This document shows positions 5,613 to 11,104 of a stretch of 11,104 nt of DNA, piece by piece. The stretch covers positions 1-11,104 of the forward strand of contig DASQ01000004.1 in assembly GCA_002503885.1 (NCBI GenBank), in the 5' to 3' direction. The notes under the pieces are model-generated. The model worked only from the letters and a program-made list of their open reading frames with translations. It made no database searches and was not told the origin of the DNA. The stretch comes from Methanoculleus marisnigri. GTDB taxonomy: Archaea > Halobacteriota > Methanomicrobia > Methanomicrobiales > Methanoculleaceae. The translations under genes and the position numbers were made by a program. The first letter of the stretch is position 1, and the number at the start of each line of letters is the position of its first letter.

Positions 5613-7198
5613 GCGACGGGCCACCGGGCCGGAGCTCGAGCACCAGAGGTGCGAGTAACGGCGACATCAGAAATGTGATCAACGTGCTCGCCCCCGACGG
5701 CGGTGTGGTCGAGGTCCGGGCGCTCGCCGACGGTGTCACCCACTCCGGCTACTTCGACGACTACGAGGCACTCGCCCGGGCCGTCGAGGCCCTCGACGCC
5801 GACCCCTCGGTCGCCGGGATCTATGTCACCCTCAATGGTGTGAACCCGGCCCTCCTTGCCCGGCGGGCGAACCGGATCAAGCTGCGGCTGTCCCGGAAGG
5901 ACGCCACGACCGCCGACGCCGACATCATCCGCCGGCGCTGGTTCCCGGTCGACATCGACCCGGTCCGGCCGAGCGGGGTCTCGTCGACCGACGCCGAGCA
6001 CGACGCGGCGCTCGCCGCGGCGGAGCGGATCGCGGCCTACCTCGCCGAGCAGGGGTTCGGGGCGCCCGTCCGGGCCGACTCGGGCAACGGCGCCCACCTC
6101 CTCTACCGGGTGGACCTTCCAAATGATGAGCCCTCGACCGCGCTTGTGAAGGGCTGCCTCACCACCCTCGACGCCCTCTTCTCGAACGAGGCCGTGACCG
6201 TCGATACCGCGAACCATAACGCCGCCCGGATCTGGAAACTCTACGGAACCCTGTCACGGAAGGGTGACAATACCCCGGAGCGGCCCCACCGGCGGGCGAG
6301 GCTGCTCGCGGCTCCAGCGGAGATCGGTGTTGTTCCCCTGGAGCAGTTGCAGCACCTCGCGGGGCTCCTCCCCCGGGAAGAGCCTCCGCGGCAGAAGAAG
6401 GCAGGCGGCAACGGCCCCGGTATCGACCTTGCCGCCTGGCTCCTCGACCACGGCATCGCCGTCCGGTCGACGCGGCCCTACCTGGGCGGCACGCTCTACA
6501 TCCTCGAGGACTGCCCGTTCTCGTCGGCCCACAAAGACGGAGCTTTCGCGATCCAGTTTGCAAACGGCGCCGTCTTTGCCGGCTGCCACCATGCAAGTTG
6601 CGGTGGAGGGGCGCAGCGCTGGCCGGAACTCCGGGAGATGTACGAGCCCCGGGAGAAGCAGAAGAAAAAGCGGGAGGAGGCACCCGCCCCTCCCCCGGCA
6701 CCAGTGGAGGACGAGCACCGCCGCAGGGCGACGGAGATCCTCCGGGACGGCGACCCGCTCGCCTTCCTCCTCGACACCTTCCACAAAGAGCACGTCGGCG
6801 ACCGGACCGTCGCGGAGTGCCTGGCGATGTCCATCGCTTCACAGTCTGTCGCGAACACGAAGGGGCTGCACGTCGCCATCTCCGGCAACTCCGGCAAGGG
6901 GAAGAGCCACGCCTGCGTAACGATGCTCAACCTCATCCCGGCGGACTACAAACTCACCGGCACGGTGAGCAACAAGGCGCTCTACTACGCCGACGACCTC
7001 CGGCCGGGGACGGTGATCCTCTTTGACGACACCTCGCTCTCAGACGACCTGCAGGAGGTTCTGAAGTCGGCCACCTCGTCCTTCCACGAACCCATCGAGC
7101 ACCGGACCGTCACGGCCGACCGGCAACTCCGGGTCTGCACCATCCCGGCCCGGTGCGTCTGGTGGCTCGCGAAGGTCGAGAACCCCGGCGACGACTAG
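5609..7198 (+). CDS. Primase-helicase, N-terminal part (ends at an in-frame TAG)
   Basis: This half has 529 residues, with a GGTGA ribosome site at 5600-5604. Residues about 75-215 fit an archaeo-eukaryotic primase (AEP) domain: the metal-binding FPVDIDP (Asp115, Asp117), SGNGAHLLYR (158-167, catalytic His163) and VDTANHNAARIWKLYGTLSR (third acidic residue Asp199). Residues 298-345 look like a zinc-binding module (CPFSSAHKDG ... GCHHASCGGG, with C302, H308, C326, H328, C331). A charged, proline-rich linker follows. Residues 395 onward are a P-loop helicase, with Walker A SGNSGKGKS (425-433) and Walker B VILFDDTS (469-476). It would synthesise primers and unwind DNA for the element. The text stops abruptly at RCVWWLAKVENPGDD before the sensor and arginine-finger part of the ATPase, and the next ORF continues in the same frame. 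The product as written is therefore truncated. Confidence 0.85.
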   Translation: MSDGPPGRSSSTRGASNGDIRNVINVLAPDGGVVEVRALADGVTHSGYFDDYEALARAVEALDADPSVAGIYVTLNGVNPALLARRANRIKLRLSRKDATTADADIIRRRWFPVDIDPVRPSGVSSTDAEHDAALAAAERIAAYLAEQGFGAPVRADSGNGAHLLYRVDLPNDEPSTALVKGCLTTLDALFSNEAVTVDTANHNAARIWKLYGTLSRKGDNTPERPHRRARLLAAPAEIGVVPLEQLQHLAGLLPREEPPRQKKAGGNGPGIDLAAWLLDHGIAVRSTRPYLGGTLYILEDCPFSSAHKDGAFAIQFANGAVFAGCHHASCGGGAQRWPELREMYEPREKQKKKREEAPAPPPAPVEDEHRRRATEILRDGDPLAFLLDTFHKEHVGDRTVAECLAMSIASQSVANTKGLHVAISGNSGKGKSHACVTMLNLIPADYKLTGTVSNKALYYADDLRPGTVILFDDTSLSDDLQEVLKSATSSFHEPIEHRTVTADRQLRVCTIPARCVWWLAKVENPGDD

Positions 7199-7203
7199 GT
7201 GAT
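7197..7203 (+). promoter_or_regulatory. Ribosome site overlapping the in-frame TAG
   Basis: AGGTGAT, a 7-base match to the 16S 3' end, begins in the TAG stop codon. It is seven bases before the ATG at 7211. Ribosomes ending at the TAG could restart at that ATG, so the two halves may be made as separate chains. Confidence 0.5.
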
Positions 7204-7210
7204 GAACCGG

Positions 7211-8509
7211 ATGCTGACGGTCTGGATCGATGACTCGGCCGAGCAGGACCGGGCAGTGCTCGAGCACCTCAAGGAGACGGAGGCGAGCAGACCTGCCAGG
7301 GGCGACGACCCGGACGTCCTCACCGCCCGGGCGCTCTGGTCGATCGTGAAGCAGCAGCGGATCTTCGTCCGCATCCCCTTCGCCCGGCGGATAGGGTTCT
7401 CGAACGTCGCGAACCGCAGGAACCCCGCGATGCTCTTTGACCTGATCAAGTGCCACGCGGCCCTCCGGTTCCTGCAGCGGGAGGGGAAGGAGATCGACGG
7501 GGAGGTCCGGATCGCGGCGACCCGGCAGGACTTCGATGCAGCCGTCCGCCTCTACGCTGCGATCAATCAGGAGGGCGGCGGGCAGGACTCAAAGATGACC
7601 CGGAACGAAGCCGCGGCGCTCGCCACCATCGCCCGGATGGGCTGGGAGTCGTTCACCGTCCGGATGCTGCAGGAGGCGACGGGGCTCTCCTACCACCAGG
7701 TCCGGCGGATCCTGCAGGGCTACACCGCAAAGGGCACGGCCTACTGCGGCCTCCTCGAGAAGTGTCCCGCCATCAGCGTGGTGGACACGACGATCATCGA
7801 CGAGAGCACCGGGACGACCGTACGCCGGCATGAACTCCATTTCCAGTTCGACGCCGGACGCTACCTGGAGTGGGTGGCAGAGCTCGCGGTCTGGCTGGAG
7901 GATGAGGGCGAGGGGGAGGATGACCCCCCACCACCTTCTGGCGGGAGTTGTAACGATGGTTGCAATAGTGGTTGCAATAGTGGTTGCAAAGAGATCGAAG
8001 GTGATGTTTCTCCTCAGAATGACGAGATATCCTGGGACGGCGGGGATATTGAAAAGATTGATGACGGCGATCCTGGGTCGTTTGCAACAATTTCTGGATC
8101 ACACAGTTCATCCGATCCTGCTCCACTGGAAGAACCTCAAGATCGCTTGCACGACCGGAGCACGCTGTGTGTTTCGGAAAAAGTTGCAAATGAAAAAGTC
8201 GAAAATGATGATCCATCGACTTATCAGAAAATCAGCAGCGTATCAATGAATAAATCTTCACACGTTGTTTGCAACCATGTTTGCAACCCCCTTTGCAACA
8301 CGGGTGCAACTGTTGCAAACTATGTCCGGCCGCTCTCCGGGGTGCTTGACCCGAGGACGTTTGCCCGGGTGAAGGTCGAACTCGGCCGGTGCGATATCTG
8401 TGATACGGGAAAAGCGGTCTACCGTTCACGCGAGGCACAGACGCATATCTGTGAGGGGTGCTATGCCCGGCTGGTGCGGGAGGGGAACGCGAGGGAGGGG
8501 GTGAGGTGA
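7211..8509 (+). CDS. Primase-helicase, C-terminal part, with HTH and zinc ribbon
   Basis: This half lies in the same frame as the preceding one, directly after its TAG. GTG 7199, ATG 7202 and ATG 7211 are possible starts; 7211 is chosen for its ribosome site. Numbering from 7199 (436 residues): 1-75 complete the helicase (MLTVWIDDSAEQDRAVLEHL; RIPFARRIGFSN, a likely arginine-finger region). Residues about 130-190 are a winged-helix segment (TVRMLQEATGLSYHQVRRIL). Residues 235-375 are an acidic, low-complexity linker with CNDGCNSGCNSGCK and VCNHVCNPLCN. Residues 398-421 are a zinc ribbon (CDIC...CEGC). The C-terminal winged helix and ribbon suggest origin recognition. The linker DNA holds the TTGCAA cluster and is AT-richer than the rest. 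The module is duplicated as a relic at 10501-10923. Confidence 0.8.
   Translation: MLTVWIDDSAEQDRAVLEHLKETEASRPARGDDPDVLTARALWSIVKQQRIFVRIPFARRIGFSNVANRRNPAMLFDLIKCHAALRFLQREGKEIDGEVRIAATRQDFDAAVRLYAAINQEGGGQDSKMTRNEAAALATIARMGWESFTVRMLQEATGLSYHQVRRILQGYTAKGTAYCGLLEKCPAISVVDTTIIDESTGTTVRRHELHFQFDAGRYLEWVAELAVWLEDEGEGEDDPPPPSGGSCNDGCNSGCNSGCKEIEGDVSPQNDEISWDGGDIEKIDDGDPGSFATISGSHSSSDPAPLEEPQDRLHDRSTLCVSEKVANEKVENDDPSTYQKISSVSMNKSSHVVCNHVCNPLCNTGATVANYVRPLSGVLDPRTFARVKVELGRCDICDTGKAVYRSREAQTHICEGCYARLVREGNAREGVR
7958..8318 (+). repeat. Cluster of nine TTGCAA palindromes (candidate iterons/origin)
   Basis: Exact TTGCAA occurs at 7960, 7972, 7984, 8082, 8184, 8269, 8281, 8293 and 8313, plus variants TTGTAAC (7949) and GGTGCAAC (8303). 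By chance a hexamer is expected less than once in 360 bases. A 12-base direct repeat GGTTGCAATAGT is present twice in tandem (7958-7981) with a third partial copy. Some copies read as Cys-Asn (TGC AAT/AAC) and others as Val-Ala-Asn or Phe-Ala-Thr (GCA AAT, GCA ACA), so codon constraint alone does not explain them. The DNA between 7990 and 8270 is clearly AT-richer than its surroundings. Confidence 0.6.
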
Positions 8510-8527
8510 TCCCCTGGACAGTGAAAG

Positions 8528-8701
8528 ATGGCGTGCACCACCGCAGAGACTTTTGAGGCATACCTCCCTATTTCCGGATTCTCCTCGTTTAGCAGGGCTT
8601 TAAAAACCGAAATCATAATCCCATCCCGCAAACAAAGGAACCTTCAGCAGAAGGATAGCATTACCATTGCTCTGCCGTTCATCCTGGAGAAAACACGGTA
8701 G
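8528..8701 (+). CDS. Possible small protein, 57 residues
   Basis: An ATG at 8528 opens a frame reading MACTTAETFEAYLPISGFSS and later DSITIALPFILEKTR, ending at TAG 8699-8701. The local ribosome site is weak (GTGA three bases away); a strong GAGGTGATC is further upstream at the end of the primase gene. The composition is plausible but no family is recognised. It spans a TATA-like box (8599-8606), which argues against it. I rate it as uncertain. Confidence 0.25.
   Translation: MACTTAETFEAYLPISGFSSFSRALKTEIIIPSRKQRNLQQKDSITIALPFILEKTR
8599..8606 (+). promoter_or_regulatory. TATA-like box TTTAAAAA
   Basis: This AT-only octamer lies in a GC-rich context, 317 bases before the AlbA_2 gene. It would suit a leader transcript starting near 8630. 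It lies inside the possible 57-residue ORF, so both cannot easily be functional. Confidence 0.35.
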
Positions 8702-8915
8702 TTTCGCCCTTTATCCGATCAGACGTGCAGAAGAACGCACAATCGGAGAGATATTCCGCCATGCTGCAAAAGGAAGATATCAGAAGAGATGCGCTCGGCC
8801 GGATCGTGCGCATCACTATGAACGCGCTGCCGGGCTACACCAGGCCTGCCGACCGACGGTGAAGTGATGGGGCGTCATACATGAGAGAAGCACATGATGT
8901 TTTTGCTCGGGTACG
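8702..8915 (+). other. Stretch without a convincing gene
   Basis: One frame stays open from about 8640 to a TGA at 8860 with peptide-like text (SERYSAMLQKEDIRRDALG) but has no ribosome site or recognisable family. It may be the remains of a gene, or the leader of the AlbA_2 gene. Confidence 0.3.
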
Positions 8916-10304
8916 GTGCTGGAAGTGAAGCGCGTGGATGACCTATACTCCCTGCTCGCCCGCTTTGAAGGACGACGGATCGATTTCAAGGAAGAAGTGA
9001 GCCTGAACCTCTACAGGCTTCTGTCCGCGTTTGCCAACACCGCCGGCGGGATAGCCGTCATCGGGATCCGCGACCATGATCATGCCGTAGTCGGAGTCGA
9101 CCTCAGAAATAATGCCGTCAAAAAACTCGCAGACAGCATAACCACCCGGCTTGGCATTCATCCGGTCATCGAGATCCGCGAGATCGAGGGGAAGTCCGTC
9201 GTCACCGTTGCCGTCGAACGGAGCCGCGTGCCGGTCGCCTGTGACGGCCGGTACTACACCCGCATCGGCGACACGACACGCGAGATGCTCCCGGACGAGC
9301 TTCGCGGGTTCTTCCAGCAGAGCATTGAGTGGGACAGCGTCGCGGGGCCGTACTCGTTCGATGAGATCGACGAGGAGACGGTGCGGCGTTTCCTCGCCGG
9401 TGCAAAGGCGGCAGGTCGCCTCGCTGCCGTCGATCCGGCCGAACCGGTCGAGGCCGTCCTTCGCCGCCTCGGGCTTGCCGGGGACGGAGGGATCAGCAAC
9501 GGAGCCATCGTCCTCTTCGGCAGAGACCCGCAACGGTACTTCCAGAACTGCATTCTCCGGATCGGGCGGTTCAAGCGGGCGGATATCATCGTCGGCGACC
9601 ACGAGATCAGGGGCAATCTCTTTCACCAGTTTGAAGAGGGCGAGCGGATTATCAAGCAGTATCTCGGCGTCAGGTACGACATCTCGGAGGAGGCGATGCA
9701 GGAGTCGTTTCAGAGGAGAGAGGTCTGGGACTACCCGCTTCCGGCGATCCGGGAGGCGCTTCTCAACGCGCTCATCCACCGCGATTACTTCAACAACACG
9801 ATTCAGACGCAGGTCAAGATCTTTGACGACCATATTCGCTTCCACAATCCCGGCCATCTCCCCGAAGGCGTTACCATCGATATGATCTTAAAAGAGCACT
9901 ACTCCTACCACCGCAACCCGAAGGTTGCCGATATTTTCTACCGTGCCGGGCTCGTCGAACGCTACGGATCGGGGATCGAGCGGATCATCACGGCCCTCCG
10001 CAGCGCCGGGATGCCGGTTCCCACCTTCACCAGCAGTCCGCTCGGGTTCACCCTGACGATGCGGATGGATATGCTGAACGAGAGTTCCCTTCGGAAGATG
10101 GAACTGAATGAACGGCAGATCCTTGCGGTGGAACGGGTCAAGGTCGAGGGGAGCATCACGAGCGGTGCCTATCAATCACTCACCGGTGTCTCGGCAGCGA
10201 CGGCTTTCAGGGATCTCAAGGCCCTGGTTGACCGTGGTATCCTGGAGCAGGTGAGCCCGTCGAGGAGGAATACACGATATGTCCTGCGGGAAAGGCCATC
10301 ATGA
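8916..10304 (+). CDS. AlbA_2 (Schlafen-like) domain protein with GHKL ATPase-like domain and winged helix
   Basis: This 462-residue protein has the standard three-part layout of prokaryotic AlbA_2 regulators. Residues about 12-135 are AlbA_2 (GRRIDFKE, LLSAFANTAGGIAVIGIRD, CDGRYYTRIGDT), a nucleic-acid-binding fold shared with Schlafen proteins. Residues about 268-365 are an HATPase_c_4/GHKL-like domain, with the N-box-like helix AIREALLNALIHRDY (Glu280, Asn284) and RFHNPGHLPEG and ERYGSGIERI loops. Residues 395-460 are a winged helix (GAYQSLTGVSAATAFRDLKALVDRGIL). Such proteins are usually annotated as transcriptional regulators or ATP-binding proteins and occur often in accessory and defence islands; the precise role is unknown. 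GTG 8916 is the first start after a TGA but has a poor ribosome site; GTG 8925 or 8934 are alternatives. It is intact, alone, and lies between two copies of the primase C-terminal module. Confidence 0.88.
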   Translation: MLEVKRVDDLYSLLARFEGRRIDFKEEVSLNLYRLLSAFANTAGGIAVIGIRDHDHAVVGVDLRNNAVKKLADSITTRLGIHPVIEIREIEGKSVVTVAVERSRVPVACDGRYYTRIGDTTREMLPDELRGFFQQSIEWDSVAGPYSFDEIDEETVRRFLAGAKAAGRLAAVDPAEPVEAVLRRLGLAGDGGISNGAIVLFGRDPQRYFQNCILRIGRFKRADIIVGDHEIRGNLFHQFEEGERIIKQYLGVRYDISEEAMQESFQRREVWDYPLPAIREALLNALIHRDYFNNTIQTQVKIFDDHIRFHNPGHLPEGVTIDMILKEHYSYHRNPKVADIFYRAGLVERYGSGIERIITALRSAGMPVPTFTSSPLGFTLTMRMDMLNESSLRKMELNERQILAVERVKVEGSITSGAYQSLTGVSAATAFRDLKALVDRGILEQVSPSRRNTRYVLRERPS

Positions 10305-10394
10305 AGTGTGGATATTTCCAAAGCGTTCCGGCGAAACAGGGGCTGGTCCGGGCCTGAAACCGGGTAGATGCCCCCCTGGCGTGGGTAAATGATG

Positions 10395-10438
10395 GATGGA
10401 TGAGAGATGGATGAAAGATGAATGAGAGATGGATGAGA
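10395..10438 (+). repeat. Four tandem copies of an 11-bp repeat
   Basis: The unit GATGGATGAGA occurs at 10395, 10406 (GATGGATGAAA), 10417 (GATGAATGAGA) and 10428, followed by GATAC. It lies in a non-coding stretch (10305-10500) after the AlbA_2 gene. No other gene is seen there. It is a simple minisatellite likely to vary in copy number. Confidence 0.75.
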
Positions 10439-10500
10439 GATACGCTGCATAAGAAGAGCTGATCGAAGATGTGTGATGAGCGCCGCGCGGGGCTTGAACG

Positions 10501-10923
10501 GCCGCACTACATCACAAATGTCCTGAAAGCCGGCGGCAGAACGGTGCACTGGAAGATCGCCCTGATCGCGTGCACGATCGGAGCGAACCGTGTGTTTTCG
10601 AATCTGTTGCAAACGAAAAAAATCGGAAATCGTGATTTGTCGATTAATCGGCAATCCCCAAGTGCAGCGGAGAGTTCACAGACAAAAAGTGTTTGCACAC
10701 CCCTTTGCAACACCATGTACAACAGTGTTGCAACACCCGTCCGGCCGCTGCCCGGGCTGCTCGACCACCGGATGTTTGCGTGGGTGAAGGAGATCTCGGG
10801 GGGTGTACGATCTGTGATACCGGGAAGGCGGTCTACCACTCCCGCGAAGTACGGGCGAGTGTCTGCCAGGGGTGGTATGCACGGCTTGTGCGGGAGGGGA
10901 ACGCGAAGGAGGGAGTGCGGTGA
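10501..10923 (+). pseudogene. Relic C: decayed duplicate of the primase C-terminal module
   Basis: This is clearly homologous to about 8100-8509. Frame 1 reads ALEDRPDRVHDRSEPCVFES, then VANEKNRKS and TGA (10633-10635); the intact gene has PLEEPQDRLHDRSTLCVSEK, then VANEK. After a frame change it reads VCTPLCNTMYNSVATPVRPL against VCNPLCNTGATVANYVRPL. A one-base deletion near 10790-10796 then moves it to CTICDTGKAVYHSREVRASV and VREGNAKEGVR, ending at TGA 10921-10923. The second zinc pair is C-x2-W, so one ligand is lost. Two frame changes and an internal stop make this a pseudogene. The first half of the gene (primase, helicase, winged helix) is absent. TTGCAA sites survive at 10607 and near 10699 and 10731. 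Confidence 0.75.
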
Positions 10924-11021
10924 TCCCCGACGCTCCGACCATTCATGAGCTCGGAGTCCTCCCAACGCCAGGTGTCCGATACGTCCGAAAAATGTCCGAA
11001 AAATGTCCGTTAGTCGAATAA
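10920..11021 (+). CDS. Possible small coupled ORF, 33 residues
   Basis: A GTG at 10920 overlaps the stop of relic C (GTGA) and has AGGAGG about 8 bases upstream. It reads VIPDAPTIHELGVLPTPGVR and ends at TAA 11019-11021. The intact module at 8509 also ends GTGATCCCC, so the next gene of the ancestral operon may have begun this way. The last third is formed by 11-bp repeats of GTCCGAAAAAT, so the ORF may be a remnant. Confidence 0.25.
   Translation: MIPDAPTIHELGVLPTPGVRYVRKMSEKCPLVE
10974..11009 (+). repeat. GTCCGAAAAAT direct repeats
   Basis: GTCCGATAC (10974), GTCCGAAAAAT (10983-10993), GTCCGAAAAAT (10994-11004) and a final GTCCG (11005-11009) form a head-to-tail array. They could be binding sites near the right-hand hairpin. 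Confidence 0.6.
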
Positions 11022-11065
11022 CAAGGTGGGATTACTCCCACCCCGTCTTCCAGGAACCCACCTTG
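11022..11065. repeat. Hairpin with two competing partners
   Basis: GGTGGGATTACTCCCACC (11025-11042) is a perfect 7-bp stem with a four-base loop. The left arm can instead pair with a second copy: CAAGGTGGG (11022-11030) is perfectly matched by CCCACCTTG (11057-11065). Two mutually exclusive stems share one arm. It could be a terminator or leader, or the end of a transposable element; the window stops before this can be resolved. Confidence 0.5.
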
Positions 11066-11104
11066 CGACTTTCACCGCAGTAGTGCATCTTGTCAGTTTA
11101 TTTT

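Noticed and set aside
7196..7198. TAG decoded as pyrrolysine
   Set aside because: No pylT/pylS is in the window and the likely host group is not known for this. A point mutation from CAG and possible restart at 7211 explain the stop more simply.
7958..7989. CRISPR-like short repeats
   Set aside because: The 12-base units are contiguous, with no spacers, and lie within a coding frame.
8667..8867. 66-residue ORF before the AlbA_2 gene
   Set aside because: There is no ribosome site, the composition is Arg/His-rich, and another frame over the same DNA reads equally well.
8943..9857. Long minus-strand ORF of 304 residues
   Set aside because: It is the shadow of the AlbA_2 gene caused by high third-position GC; no motif is seen.

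Overview
The window looks like an accessory region of a GC-rich methanogenic archaeon, probably of the Methanomicrobiales (a Methanoculleus-like genome is my best guess). This rests on several signs. Shine-Dalgarno sites are of the GGTGA/GAGGTGATC type, and AT-rich boxes of archaeal TATA form occur (TTTATATA at 2345, ATATAAAAG at 2845, TTTAAAAA at 8599). The tyrosine integrase carries a C-terminal zinc ribbon, and the primase-helicase is of archaeal/plasmid type. The genus is an inference, because no rRNA or core gene is present.

Layout, left to right. (1) Positions 3-947 hold the 3' part of a HEAT-repeat protein whose frame is open to the left edge. (2) Positions 1178-2287 hold an intact class II Fic protein of the SoFic type. 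(3) Positions 2288-3550 are a graveyard. It has an orphan promoter with short repeats, a fossil of the N-terminus of a type I restriction specificity subunit (HsdS), an N-terminally truncated PIN toxin on the minus strand, and a frameshifted relic of a replication-protein C-terminus. (4) Positions 3556-8509 hold an integrated element. It has a tyrosine integrase with a zinc ribbon, then a tightly overlapping operon of three small proteins and a large primase-helicase. The last gene is cut in two by an in-frame TAG at 7196-7198. (5) Positions 8510-10304 hold a poorly coding stretch and an intact AlbA_2/Schlafen-like ATPase-fold regulator. (6) Positions 10305-11104 hold an 11-bp tandem repeat, a second decayed copy of the primase C-terminal module, a possible small ORF and a strong hairpin near the right edge.

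The unifying theme is an integrating replicon. The integrase would move it, and the primase-helicase operon would replicate it. The C-terminal part of the primase gene holds nine exact TTGCAA palindromes, read in two different codon phases, inside an AT-richer stretch. This suggests an intragenic replication origin, as in phage lambda O. The same C-terminal module (cysteine-rich linker plus zinc ribbon) occurs three times: relic at about 3236-3550, intact at about 7945-8509, relic at about 10501-10923. The locus therefore appears to have been used repeatedly by related elements, with toxin, restriction and Fic cargo left behind.
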